This document shows, in pieces, positions 42,417 to 52,900 of a DNA stretch of 64,000 bases. A program made the translations under genes and the position numbers. This DNA is from Haliotis asinina. Taxonomy: Eukaryota; Mollusca; Gastropoda; Lepetellida; Haliotidae. Position 1 is the first letter of the stretch. Every line of letters starts with the position of its first letter. The stretch is from NCBI RefSeq assembly GCF_037392515.1, contig NC_090285.1:1491501-1555500 (forward strand). The letters are read 5' to 3'. The notes beneath the pieces were generated by a model. That model saw only the letters and a program-made list of their open reading frames with translations, made no database searches and was not told the DNA's origin.

Positions 42417-44394
42417 AGCAACAGCAGCTGCAGGTACACATACTGGGCATATTGGGAAGATCATGCTTTTGAAGGAAGTCTTTCTTTGCTACCCTGACAG
42501 TTTGCCCATGCAATATTATGTGACATCCTGGAGCTCTTACCTGTTCTTCTTCACACAACTTGGCAAAGAAATACACAAGTGCATCCAGATCTCGAACACT
42601 GCAACAACAGAGAATTCAGTGATAGTACTGACATGTTTCACAATATGCCTTACACTGAACATGACCCGTGAAGATCCCGGGGTAGAATAGGTCTTCAGCA
42701 ACCCATGCTTGCCATAAAAGGCGACTATGCTTGTCGTAAGAGGCGACTAACGGGATCGGGTGGTCTGACTTGGCTGACACATGTCATCGGTTCCTAATTG
42801 CGCAGATCGATGCTCATGTTGTTGATCACTGGATTGTCTGGTCCAGGCTTGATTATTCACAGAGCGCCGCCATATAGCTGGAATACTGCTGAGTGCGGTG
42901 TAAAACTAAACTCACTCACTCACTCACTACACTGAACATATTGTGCATACAAAGCGAGATCACACCTTGATTTAGCTTTGGTGGTGTTGAGACACCACAT
43001 ACAGTAAGGGTGCAGGCTAAAACGTCACCAAAGCAAAACAGCACCTTGCGAAAACGGCACCATTTGGACACAACAGAACCTCCCCTTGGCGAAAACGGTT
43101 ACAAATGTCCCAGAACTGCACCAAGAAGCCAACCTCCTTCCCCTCCAGACCAGGCTCATCCAAGAAGGACGATTGAAGGCTTATGTCCGTAAGAACTCAT
43201 CGGCAAGGCAGGATGAGGCGTTCAGAGTGTGGAGCCTGTTCAAGGATGGTGAGCTGTCCTTATCCCAGCTTCTAACAAGATGTGCAGCAATTCATGGACC
43301 CATCCTTCATTGAGTTACAAACACTCATTCTCAACGGTCCTTTTCAGGACCACCAAACAACCCACAAGAATGCTTGATAACTTGATGTAAAATGAAATAA
43401 AACATTTAAATATTTTAACAATTAAAACATATTAAAACAACTTTATGACAACATAACAATAAAGTCAATATAACTATGTTTTATATATGGAGCCGTCTTA
43501 GCCCCTCAATTAGTAGCCGTTTTCACCAAACGATTTAGGTGTCGTTCTGCTGTGGTGCCGTGTTAGCTATAACCCTACAATAACACGCTTCGAACTTACT
43601 TTCTCGACTTCATGTCATCATATTTCGCAAAGAACTCGATGGGGGTTTGGGTTGACTCTGCAATCTTCCTCTTTGCATGATGCGCTGAAACCTGTCAAAA
43701 ACACATTTCATGTGAATTTCATTTGTACAGCAGTCATAAAACAAGAGAAACAGTCTTTTGTTGTAATGAAGGATAGTACTATGCAGTGTCAGGTACCTGT
43801 GTTGTGATGTAGGGGGTGGTATTCTTCAGTAGCATCTCTGTGTAGACCTCAGCACCTACAGAGTCAGTGGAACGAACCCTGGAACCGTATGAGAACAACA
43901 AGGATTACCATGTTGACAAAGTCCTGTAATAATGCTAATATAATTCACTGATGCAAGTGTGTAGTATTGGAATATCTCTGTAAAGAATCATGACTGAATA
44001 CATTAGGAAGCCCTTGTTGCCTGCACAACAGTAACCATGGTAACAGGGAAGCAGTAGTTACAGAAACCTGAGAGAAGTGACTCGGAACTTTAAGTCACAG
44101 TACTGCCACTGATTCTGTGCTTTCTGTCCAGCTTTCCACAGACAACCTCTTAAATAACTGAACAAGAAATGGTTTCTCCTACATTTAGCAACATTCCAGC
44201 ATAAAAGAATCATAACTGTTAAGGTAAGCAAAAGTGGACGTTTGATGCCACAAGCAAACACTTAGCCACTCATTCGCCAATTTAAAAAAATAAAATAAAT
44301 TCAAACCTCATAATTTAAATGGGAAGAGAAGAACAACTCACCCTAGGAGGTTCATCAGTTCACTGACATGGTGATGCACCTTAAACTCACTCAT
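13086..44394 (-). CDS. TUBGCP2: Gamma-tubulin complex component 2, 27 coding exons, C-terminus missing
   Basis: Coding exons 5' to 3': 44394-44342, 43878-43797, 43691-43600, 42598-42541, 42222-42091, 42003-41904, 41803-41715, 41066-40989, 40147-40066, 38137-38060, 36300-36233, 36037-35993, 35151-35059, 34781-34720, 34027-33985, 33604-33533, 32841-32780, 32341-32229, 31287-31137, 29185-29094, 28846-28759, 22795-22722, 22247-22147, 18427-18357, 14037-13863, 13465-13322, 13202-13086. All phases agree and give 805 codons without a stop. The product starts M-S-E-F-K-V-H-H-H-V, and later shows G-L-E-S-F-S-F-D-Y-V-V-K-W-P and L-N-F-V-Q-N-F-E-Y-Y-M, typical of GCP2 (Spc97 family), which with GCP3 forms the core that nucleates microtubules. 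GCP2 proteins are about 900 residues, so roughly the last 80-100 are absent; to the left lie only a minisatellite and the viral element. Two introns are AT-AC type. Confidence 0.95.
13466..13862 (-). other. TUBGCP2 intron, nothing notable
   Basis: A 397-bp GT-AG intron between the exons ending in N-M-E-T and starting V-S-N-V-D-D. No repeat or second gene is seen. Confidence 0.8.
14390..15095. repeat. 43-bp minisatellite, about 16 copies
   Basis: Unit built on GACAGGCCAGCTTGTACACA followed by CACCGTGTGTTTCACAGAATAAT, inside the 4.3 kb intron 14,038-18,356. The rest of that intron (15,100-18,356) shows no gene and no clear repeat. Confidence 0.93.
18785..19055 (+). mobile_element. Short interspersed element with TATCCTATCT ends, copy 1
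   Basis: Flanked by imperfect inverted ends (CTTATCCTATCT on the left, AGATAGGATAAG on the right). The interior (GAGAACTTTCCCTGTTGGCC ...) recurs in reverse orientation at about 21,770-21,950. Probably a non-autonomous DNA transposon. Confidence 0.6.
19562..19665. repeat. About 18-bp tandem repeat (CTACCACTCTCAACACT)
   Basis: Five to six imperfect copies in the intron between the exons at 18,357-18,427 and 22,147-22,247. The remaining parts of this 3.7 kb intron carry interspersed repeats only. Confidence 0.8.
20570..21010. repeat. Degenerate short tandem repeat (TGGTGAA/TGGTTCAG)
   Basis: Many decayed 20-25-bp units built from GGTGAAATGGTTCAG-like words. No coding content. Confidence 0.5.
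21317..21735. mobile_element. Inverted-repeat element
   Basis: A left arm with AGAGAATCGTCCTTGGGGAA (21,324 onward) and its reverse complement at about 21,695-21,726 (29 of 31 matching). A third, shorter copy of the arm start lies at 21,560-21,583 in reverse. Looks like a fold-back or nested non-autonomous element; it joins the repeat at 21,770-21,950. Confidence 0.6.
21770..21955 (-). mobile_element. Short interspersed element with TATCCTATCT ends, copy 2
   Basis: Reverse-oriented relative of 18,785-19,055: shares GAGAACTTTCCCTG, GCCTCTCTTGT, TAGAACAGGTCC and the AGATAGGATAA end. Confidence 0.6.
22255..22450. repeat. 44-bp tandem repeat, about 4 copies
   Basis: Unit with CACTTCAATACCCACTTGGC and ATGGTGTAACAAATACTGATTGCA, beginning right after the acceptor of the exon at 22,147-22,247 but not copying exon sequence. 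Confidence 0.85.
23051..28772. repeat. 42-bp minisatellite, about 136 copies, carrying a TUBGCP2 splice donor
   Basis: Plus-strand unit TCACTACCTGAGGTCATCCT followed by TCAACAAGAACCAGTCTCTCCA. On the minus (gene) strand each unit holds the last 14 nt of the exon 28,759-28,846 (AAGGATGACCTCAG) and its donor GTAGTGAT. Variants (CCATTCCTAGCTAAGG, AAAAGCCAGTCACTCC) form higher-order blocks; a 630-bp (15-unit) block is repeated around 24,961-26,160. Confidence 0.96.
28847..29093 (-). other. AT-AC (U12-type) intron of TUBGCP2
   Basis: Minus-strand 5' end ATATCCTTG (29,093-29,085, 8 of 9 to the U12 consensus), 3' end CCACAC, with a TTCCTTAGC branch-like site (28,863-28,855) whose A lies about 10 nt from the end. 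Only this junction joins the flanking exons in phase (30 codons plus 1 nt, then 2 nt) and gives the expected ...N-I-E-D-I-M-P-T-R-L-E.... GT-AG alternatives add extra residues. Confidence 0.85.
29166..29455. repeat. 26-bp repeat carrying a TUBGCP2 splice acceptor, about 10 copies
   Basis: Plus unit GTAGTGCTTTATTGACCTGA AACACA, alternating with GTGGTGCCTCATAGATCTGA AACACA. On the gene strand it copies TGTTTCAG plus the first bases of the exon 29,094-29,185. Confidence 0.85.
29707..31098. mobile_element. Nested inverted-repeat (MITE-like) elements
   Basis: Outer arms 29,707-29,800 and 31,006-31,098 are reverse complements (both with AAATCCATTAAATAA and CCCTGGTGTACTA). Inside, arms of about 105 bp at 30,364-30,475 and 30,909-31,017 pair (AGTCTAAGTAAACTT ... 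CAGGTAACCTTTGAG). A second element with about 62-bp arms (29,797-29,858 and 30,303-30,367, ACACATCAATCAATATAT) is inserted at the left junction. None encodes a transposase. Confidence 0.75.
31616..31925. mobile_element. tRNA-like SINE copies facing each other
   Basis: On the minus strand, TGGCTGAGTC (box A-like) and GGTTTGAATTCC (box B-like) precede a body with AAAGAGTACTAGAATCTG and TATAATCCCAAATAT. A plus-oriented tail of the same family follows at 31,855-31,925, so the pair forms an inverted repeat. Relatives lie at 32,515-32,735 and 41,128-41,290. Confidence 0.6.
32000..32185 (-). mobile_element. Decayed (CACT)n-tailed SINE
   Basis: Retains weak matches (AACATGCCGTCAACT, CTGACCACCAGATAGG, CACCTCTTACAACACGTATG) to the family seen at 32,972-33,180 and 42,692-42,931. 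Old copy. Confidence 0.4.
32342..32779 (-). other. AT-AC (U12-type) intron of TUBGCP2
   Basis: Minus-strand 5' end ATATCCTTT (32,779-32,771), a perfect U12 donor; branch site TTCCTTAAC (32,358-32,350), also perfect; terminal dinucleotide AC, about 10 nt after the branch A. Joins ...E-E-Y-N-D-A to Y-W-E-Q-H-Y-T in phase. No GT-AG pair is available here. Confidence 0.95.
32515..32735 (-). mobile_element. tRNA-like SINE copy
   Basis: Shares GCCATTTAGAAAGTGGTCAA, ACTGAGTCCC and the box B-like segment with 31,616-31,800. It lies inside the U12 intron. Confidence 0.5.
32972..33180 (-). mobile_element. (CACT)n-tailed SINE, minus orientation
   Basis: On the minus strand: ACCCATGCTTGTTGTAAGCG, GTTGATCACTGGATTGTCTG, TGCCATATGCCTGGAATATT, then an ACTCACTC tail. 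Same family as 42,692-42,931. Confidence 0.75.
33395..33545. repeat. About 24-bp repeat overlapping a TUBGCP2 exon end
   Basis: Five to six degenerate units with ACCAGAGTAA. On the gene strand they read TTACTCTGG-TTTGT, similar to the end of the exon 33,533-33,604 (CTTACTCTGAG) and its donor GTGTGT. Confidence 0.6.
35522..35992. repeat. 50-bp minisatellite carrying a TUBGCP2 splice donor, about 10 copies
   Basis: Plus unit ACCAGTCTGTACTGTTGTTT ACCGACCATATAAGGTGTAG GAGGGTACTC. On the gene strand each unit holds AACAACAGTACAGACTG plus donor GTGAGTAC, i.e. the last 16-17 nt of the 45-nt exon 35,993-36,037 and its splice site. Confidence 0.95.
36415..37960. repeat. About 31-bp minisatellite, about 50 copies
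   Basis: Unit ACCTTTGTATCCACATGACC TACTGATTTAA with much variation. Fills most of the intron between the exons 36,233-36,300 and 38,060-38,137; it does not copy exon sequence. Confidence 0.9.
38263..40065. repeat. 58-bp minisatellite carrying a TUBGCP2 splice donor, about 31 copies
   Basis: Plus unit CTAGACTCTGGTCTATCATG GATCACAATAACATGAGATA TATATTGCAGTGACTCAC. On the gene strand each unit copies the last about 20 nt of the exon 40,066-40,147 (CATGATAGACCAGAGTCTAG) and its donor GTGAGTCA. The array abuts the real exon. Confidence 0.96.
41128..41290 (-). mobile_element. tRNA-like SINE copy
   Basis: Shares GCCATTTAGAAAGTGG, TTTGGGATTATACT and TTGAGTCCCAGAT with 31,616-31,800. Confidence 0.5.
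42369..42431. repeat. (ATC)n then (AGC)n microsatellite
   Basis: About twelve CAT/ATC triplets followed by CAG triplets, in the intron between the exons 42,091-42,222 and 42,541-42,598. Confidence 0.95.
42692..42935 (+). mobile_element. (CACT)n-tailed SINE
   Basis: Good copy: AACCCATGCTTGCCATAAAA, GGCGACTAACGGGATCGGGT, GTTGATCACTGGATTGTCTG, GCCATATAGCTGGAATACTG, then AAACTAAACTCACTCACTCA. The tail and body match a SINE I recall as very frequent in abalone DNA. The rest of this intron holds an orphan frame at 43,086-43,313. Confidence 0.85.
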
Positions 44395-47300
44395 CGTGGG
44401 GAAATTAGATGTTGACTTTACCACAACTGCACAGTAACAACTAAAGACAGAAAACAGAGCACATTCATGTCGTTACAGACAAAATTTTGCATGTACGTTA
44501 TGAAAGACTAATAAAACAATTTCATGGGAATCACAAGCAATGAATGACATATCTCATTAAATGTTATTTCGGTCATATTGCACGTGCTGTCATGAGAGCG
44601 ATAAACGAGATATTGTACTTGTGGAATACTTGAGAAAATGAAGAAATGAAGTTATGATCGAAAACGGGACAATATTTTGAACGGTAGTTGTGCCGTGTGC
44701 TGTTATATTTTGAAACACAATCAACTCAAAACAATGTGTCTCTGCAGTTTAACGTACAATAATTGCGATCGAACGTAAAAACTGATGAACAAAAGCATTA
44801 CTGTCGTATTTGAGATCATCACTGATATTAGTCAAACTACGTTTTCTTTCCCGCGTTTCCTGCACAATGTTTTATCCCGTTAACAGTAAAATCCGGAAAG
44901 TCCGTACGAGTACAAGAGACTATACCCATTCCTTCATTTGATGAACATCTGACAGTGCGCACACCTTGTTTTGTGGTACCAGGTATATTCTCCCTGGTGG
45001 TGTAAATATACAGTATGACCCACAGTATCTTCTCCACGACCTAACATCAGAGACCATATATGAAATTCTTCAAAGGCATTTAGAAGTTGGTGAGGTAATA
45101 CAAGACACTGATGAACGGGCAAGAATTAGCCTTGAAACGTCGTGTTAAAAGAATTAAAGAAGTTGTCATCCATAATAGTGTCATGTATTATTTATTATAT
45201 GGTCTCTGCACAAAGGAAAGGCTCTGATGCTCACCTATACTGGATATAGTTCTAGAAACATTTTTAAAAAGTTATTTGTGCATATTGAGAATACAAATGA
45301 CGAATGGATAAAACACATTTTCTGTGGCCATTCAATGTTGTGACCGATAATAACTGGCAGTACTGCTCGTTTATGTGTAAAACACAATCAGCACTACCAA
45401 CCATTACAAGACTACCGTATATACATAACATCATGGCCAAAGGAATTATTAACTAGTATCACGGGATTTGTTCCTTTAGGGATGAGGGGGAGAGAGATGG
45501 TCTATTGGCAATATTTTTGTTCATTATTGATGCTGTTGGGGAGAATGATGTGATGAGGGAGTGTTGTCATGTTGAGGCACGTGAGCATCTCAAAGATCAA
45601 CGTGGCCTCAGATGAAGCATCCACTTTGTACCTAAAATACTCTTCTACAATAGCATCATAGAGAAGACTCCGGGGGCTCTATGTCAGACATAATTAGTCA
45701 AAGACTTTGTCGAAGTTTTAATTGTATAGTTAGGCGAACTGGGTTTGTCGAAATTGGGACGTATAACCGGTGCATGTTTATACAGCTGGTAATATCGAGA
45801 CGCGATACAAGCGTATCAGTTCTGTCTGTAATGCAAAGCCCTATTTATTAAGCCAGAAGTCCAATGGGTTCTGCATCCCATTGCTCACCTGAACTCATCT
45901 GGGCTATTTATTTCTATTCGTAGCACATGTTCTCTTCAAAGACCATGCATTTGTCTACGTATATTTTTCTGGATCGGTCTGGTAGATATGATCCCGGTTT
46001 CAGATTTGTCCTATGCCTTTCACGTTCCAATGTGAAATAAAATCAGGCCTTGTAATCTGATGCTAAACAGAGACATGTGGAGTAAGTAAAAACCCAAATG
46101 TGCATATTTTGTTGTGGGAACGATAAACAGAATATGCATGGCTTTTTATATGCGTACATATTTCAAAATAAGCCTCAAGAGCGCGATCGCGCATTATATC
46201 AGTAGTACCAGTTAAAAAGTATGTATATCTCGCGAGAATGTACGGGACGTTCGTTTCGAGTGTAAACATGTCGGATTCAGGTTAACAACAGAGCTGTCAT
46301 CACAATATTAATTCAAGCTTTGTTTCAGCGAATGGACTTTCAACCTGCATGATTTCGAGATACGGTATGGGTTTCGTCCTAGATCAGGAAAGAGTTCTGC
46401 TCGTACTCACTCTTTTTACATGGCAACTTTCCTCCTTCCCCAGTGTAATATTCCAACACTAAAATAAGTTCACTAGAGAATACTAGGTCTCATTACATAC
46501 GACTTAAACGAAACAAATGTCCTTCCTAAGGTATCGGACCTCGCTTTCGCTCCGTCAGATACCACAGGAGGGTCACGAGCATAATTCGTATGTAATGAGA
46601 CCGAGCGAGGTATGTTTTTTATTATCCACGTTTTATATGCATTAAAATGATAAAATACCGTTTTAGAGGTTTTATGGTTTCAAATTGAAAACGGTTTCAG
46701 AAAGACGTTGCGGAAGAATGTTGTACTGTTCTACACTTTCCCATGATGTCACACTGTAATGACGTTATTCACTTAATAACCGACATCATGATGCATGTTG
46801 TTCTTCATCGTCTCGAAATACAGTGGGTAAGGGTATTCCGGATCACGGCTATTCCGGATCACTGCCACGTACAGAAATTGTAAATCTCGATAGATTTCTT
46901 CACTCAATCTCTCATTTTAAAGCCGAGACATTGCTCTTATAGGTGATATATTTTGTTTTAATTGATCTGAACCAGAAGTTTACTTGCACGCCCTGTAATG
47001 AAGATACCTATCATTGCGTAATTTGTCGTTGACACATCAGGAAAAGGTAACTCATTCGGAATGGCCCGTCTCAAATAAGACTAGAATCAAGTTGCTTCAC
47101 GTTAACTCTCCATTGCATGCATATACTTTTCACCTGTTAAAAGCAACAAAAATCTTCTCTTCATCTGCCATATTTTTGGAGAAATGAGCTGTTTATGGAA
47201 CCACTTGTTTAAGTCAGTTCCGGATCACCAGAAAATAGGGATCACCTCAGGACTGCCAACCGCCGAAAAATGTTAATTACTGTTGAAATAAAGTAATTAG

Positions 47301-49999
47301 TTTCACGATCTTACTTCGGTTGCCTTTATTTAAAATATATACTCACTCAAGGGTCTGTCTTAGATGTTCTGTGCACAGAGTAGATACATAAAACGTTTTG
47401 GCCTTCATTTTGCCAAAACGTAATTTGCGGTACAGAACTATCTGTGAGGTAAAAGATTAAGAATATTGGAAATAACCAACTTGACAATGCTTTGGGGTTG
47501 AAATTGTTTTGTTTTGTTTTCAAGTCATATTATTCTTTTTTTTTAATAACTTGAAGAATTTTAGTGATGAATTATGCCAGAGGCGGAAGCAATGAGGTTG
47601 GAGTAGACTCGAGCTATAGTTTGTTTCATTTTTAAACACAAGAAGATACACGGACACCCATAAAGAGTTCAAATAGGCTGGTATTAATAGAATATACTGG
47701 TTAGCTTTACAATCAGTAAATGATGATGTGATGTTAACAATCTTGACTGAATAAAGCTTTAATGGTTCTGAAAAAATGGGTTATTTTGCCTCGATAGTTG
47801 TACTTTACAAGTTAAAGTCGCATGTAAAAGTCACGACAAAATACTATATATCAATACTGAAGAGATCAGTACCATAAACCACTTATGTATTAACCCCAAG
47901 AAAATATTTTTCAGCCCACACTGGTACCTGGAATCATGATTCTGGAGTATGTTGTTATGAGCAGCAAGTGTTAAAACTATCTGCCAAGTGGATGTTGTTA
48001 TCAACTGCAATGTTTGTTAATTATTCATTTTTCAAACATTATGAATATTGTTAGCGCATTTATTTAATTAAACGCGTGTTACTGTTTGACACAGACCCCT
48101 GTTGCCTCAAACGAGCACCAAAAACCGAACACTGCCTCGTTATGTCACGTGATCTGGAATACCCTGAAATGATTCGGAACTGCCGTAACGGCGGAGCGTT
48201 TCTTTTGCGATATTTCTAAAGTCAATCAGGACCGAATTAATTTCATATTTTGGTGTAAGTAACATGAAACATTGTTCAGTCAGAAATTGCCCTAAGGTGC
48301 TTCAGATAAATTTTTGCGGAGGCGCATGCAGTTGGTTTTTCGTTTGTGATCCAGAACTGCCCTACGCACTGTATTCGATAGCACCCCGTGGTCCTAAACA
48401 TATTTGCTCAGTATATTGTGTTGATTCAATTCGTTGGGATTGTACCTGTTCCCAAATCGAGTGTGCTATAACAATTCATGCATGAAACGCACGGGGAAAA
48501 TGAACTTCTCGATATTTATCAGACAACCTGTCTCCCTCTTGTTTCAAGTGGATCGTTCTGTGGGGCGTTCCCTTGTATGCAAATTGGGGTCATTTGTCAG
48601 GTTGTGGATCATCTTATATTTGTTTACCAGTAACATCACTGGTGGAAACATTGCATTTATGTTTTTTGACGGATACAAAGTCTCTGTTCAACTCACAATC
48701 AATGCATATAGGTTGTAGAATGAATGAATTCACATGTTTATTATGAATGGAAACAAAGTTCGATCACAACATGACATAAATCAGAGGTCATCGGTTATCC
48801 AACCAAATCGTTAGAATCTCAGATCAAGTTGTTACGACACAGGTCAACGCAAAACGACACAGGTCAACGAGATACAACACTCGTGTGACATATGAGATTA
48901 GTATGCAACTACCCATATGTTGACCACATGGGTAATAACTGATTGTTTTTCATACCTGTTCTAAGTTTACTGAATGTATATTTTGGGTGAGGTATGCAAG
49001 TCAGTTTCTAATTTGGGTTTTTGATCAGGAAGGGGCACAACTCTAGATCCTCTTTCCTCTAATTACACAGATGACCCATCATCCATGATAATAGAAAAGA
49101 ATTATTACTCGCCCGTCGAAGATACTGCAGTGAAATATTTTTACAGCAATTTCTGTCAATTTATGTTGGCAAGTAAGAAACAGAATATTAAACTCCCTTC
49201 CATGAAATATCACTTTTATTAAAATCTTTAAAGATTTAGTTTCAAACTTGCTTTTGCTCGTTTGATACCAAATCTTTAACTCGTTTAATAAAAATGGTAT
49301 TACACGGAAGGTCATTTAGTATCCTCTATGTATATTGACATTTGGTGGGTACCTTCAGTTATTTAGATGTTTTGGGGTTTTTTTTGTGGTTGTTTTTTAT
49401 TGATATGCTATATTTGGTTGAAATCTGTGTACATAGTTACACAACTTATTTATTATCATTTTTATATTGCGGTTAGGCGTTTAGCGTATAACTCCCTGTG
49501 ATAGGAAATTTGATTGATCTAGGCCCATAAATGAGAGATATATTATTTGGTATAAATATTTCCTGGGGAAAAGCAAAATTCACAAGTATCCAATTGACTC
49601 TGACATTTAAACTATTGCCTCATGTAATTAGAAGGCAGGCCATGTAAGTAATGTCTTCCAAACAACAAGCAACAGTGTTTTGACATTGATACTTTCTGAA
49701 TGTTTGACATGAAGCAGAAAGTGCTTTTGCTCTTATTGTAAAGGATAAATCTTGGTCACTTACTGACAGAAAATGCTAGGAGATATTGCAAACTTGATTA
49801 CTTGATTTGAATATACTGTGAATTATGGTTATAAACTGTTTTCAAGTCAGATTGTCATTATGGAAGCCTTTTTTGTCTTTTTCAGAATCTGCAATGTAAC
49901 CATATGCATTGTTAATGTCACAGCAGAAAATAGATGGGGTACACTTCAGTGATGAAGCTATAAACTAACCCATCATAGCCAAGTTCATCCACCGTCAAG
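44395..49999. other. Intergenic space between TUBGCP2 and TMEM138
   Basis: The two genes are divergent. Upstream non-coding exons and promoters must lie here but cannot be placed. A 17-bp inverted repeat (TCTCATTACATACGA / TCGTATGTAATGAGA) bounds about 46,486-46,605, probably a small transposon. Three TCCGGATCAC words occur between 46,840 and 47,230. No convincing coding exon is seen. Confidence 0.6.
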
Positions 50000-52900
50000 A
50001 TGATGGTCAGTCGGTACCAACCGATCCTGTACCTGCAGTATCTTCTGCTGTTGGTGGATCTGGTTCTCAACTCCTTCACAGAGATGCTCAGATTTCAGAA
50101 TGTAATCCTGCTCATTATGTTTGTGTGAGTAGAAGTGATGTCTTGTCAAATGTATTAATTGGATCAAGTTATGTATATCCATTGTATCATATCAATAAAA
50201 TGTCTCTTGTGCAAAATGTTCAACTTTAAAAATGCTGTGTCACCAGAACTTGATTCTACCTTTATTATGTTTATCTTGATAAAAACAATGCAATAAACAT
50301 ACTTTGAACATCAGTTGTTTCTTGAGATACAAGATCATTGTAGCTGTTGTGTATTTCAACTCAACAGAGGCATGGAGAAGCAGGCGCCTGGTGCATGATC
50401 GGAATGATGGTCACATGAAATAAGGTCACAGATAAAAAGTCACAATGTCTGGTGTATGCTACAATTTTAAGTGCAGAAATGCACCTTCTGATGATGACAT
50501 CATCAGATCAGATCCGCAACCTGCAATGTTTAGGGCTTCCTTCCTAAAACACTGATGTGCAGCAATATACAGTAATACCTGTCTAAATCGGCATCACATG
50601 GGACTGAAATAAAATGCTGGTTTGGACTGGATAGACAGTACTGGATTAGACAGTGACAATAACTTTCAAACATGGCTGCCATTTACACTCATCAATCTCT
50701 TTATCTCTGTAATGCCTTTGATCCTTTGTAATTTTGCCACAAATTAAGACAAAGTTGATGACATATATTCCGCTCTTATCATTACTCAAAAAAAACAAGT
50801 ACAAATCAACAATTTGACCAGAAAAAATCAGAACATTTGATTCCCTGAAGAATCATTACTTCTTGATTGTGTAGGATGCCAAGGGGATTAATTAGTGTAT
50901 AGGATTATGGGACCTGGATTGGTCAGCTGGTACCCACGCTGGTTTAGACAGTGTTATTTTACACTTCAACTTCTTTTTAGTTACCGAAATAGGCAGGTGC
51001 CGACATACGGAATAGACAGGTGACGGATAACACAATGTTTTAATGATTAAAATATCTTTTTGATATTGTGCAGTATTACACAGGTTCCAGTGCTGGTATG
51101 TCTCCTTGTAACTTAATAACAAAAAAAAAAATTACATGGCCTTTGTCCAGACTCATCTCTCTTTCTATTATTTCAGTATTCAAGACATCTGCATCCTGTT
51201 CGCAGTTATTGTGGTATTCCTCCTGTTCTTCAATACATACATCTTCCAAGCAGGCCTTGTGAATATCCTAGTCAACAAGTTCCGTGTGCCGATCTGCGTG
51301 ACTTTCATCTACTTCATGCTGAACGTAGGGCTGCATGTCTGGGGAATGGTGAGATTATAGTTTTAAAGCATAGATCAGCATTAATGTTAATCTATCTGTT
51401 AACATATTACATGACAAGGGACTTGGTCTCCTTCGATGTTAGGAAATGTTCACATAGCTATTTCATACAAAAAACAAATATTGCTGTTGAGGCTTAACTT
51501 GTTATTTTACCACTTTAGTATGATAAACTGTTGTCAAGATTTTATGGTGCAGTCCCAGTGACGATCTCGACATGAGGACATCTCGACCTCAGTCTCACAA
51601 CAACCTCATAGTGACCTCAGTTCAATGTCAGTCTGACTTCAGTCGATCTCTTTCAACTCAGGTCAGCTAGGTTGAGAAGACTTGACTTAAACTTGTCCAG
51701 CTAGACATGTACTCGACCACCTCGACCTGTTCAACAACGTAATTTCGACCCCCATCTCAATTTAATCTTGTCCTGGAGAGGAGAGGTGGTGTGCTCAGGG
51801 TGGACCTCTGGGTGGCAGCAGATTGTAGAGGGTGTGCTACCACTGACAGGGAAGATGACAAACAATTATAAATACAGCCTCCAGTACTTGATTATGTTGA
51901 GTGGAGGTTGAGGCCAAGTACATATCGACTCGAAGAAGAACGCAGATTGTCATGTCAGGCTAGTTCGACCTTCAACCCGTCAAACTTAGCCTAGTGTCGA
52001 TCTCAACTCGACCTTTTATTGACCTGCCTTGACCTGGTCTCAACCTAATCTCGGACTGAACGTCAGAAGGAAATCGGGAAGGATTTTTGACATGTCCAAA
52101 TTTTGCAAAACCTTGGCAGACCTGAATCGTCCCGACTCGACCTGACACGACCTGACTTGACGCATTCCGAAAATCAACCAACTCAACTCCCAACTTGACC
52201 TTCTTGTCCAGAGGGTCGAGTAGTGTAAGGTTGGGACCACACCACTAGACAAAATGTTAATGTAACGTGTTTGATGTCATCTAACTGTTTTGAAGTATAT
52301 ACATGGGTCTTATTGATTCACATTTGATTGTTTGTGTGTTTTGAAAGATGATTGTATTTAGCTTGCAAAGTTAACAAGCAAGTTATGTGCTAGCATTGCA
52401 TGAAATATATTTGACACATTTGTATTCATATTTGAAATGTTTTTGTTTTAATACATCAAACTGCATGTCATGTATATGTAACATGTATGATGCATATTTC
52501 AAGAGATGTTTGCTGTTAAAATAAAAAGCAAGATAGAGAGTTCCTTTTGATATTGCTGAACATTTCTAGTTTAGTTTATAGGTTTTGCCCTCTGAAGAAA
52601 GTAAGAGCTAAATTACTGTTAGAAAGTTACTCTTTAGTGTTCCAGTGCTTTTGTGACATTTTCCTATTCATAAGCTGATAATGTTGGCTTGGTATTGAAT
52701 CATCATCATACAACATGGACAACATTGTATCGCACATACAGTAGGACTGCAGCAAATACTCAGTGATGTGAATACAATCATTTTTAATTCATGTCATGAA
52801 CACAGGAGTTTTTCAAATATTTTTCACAAATACCACAACACTTAACAAGATGATGTTTTATTCATTATATTGTTTGAAATGATGACGAAACCAATCGTTT

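Noticed and set aside
44966-45148. Plus-strand 60-codon frame upstream of TUBGCP2
   Set aside because: No ATG at its start, no splice context, no recognised family.
48264-48718. Two overlapping cysteine-containing frames
   Set aside because: Short, no family resemblance, no splice signals; likely chance.
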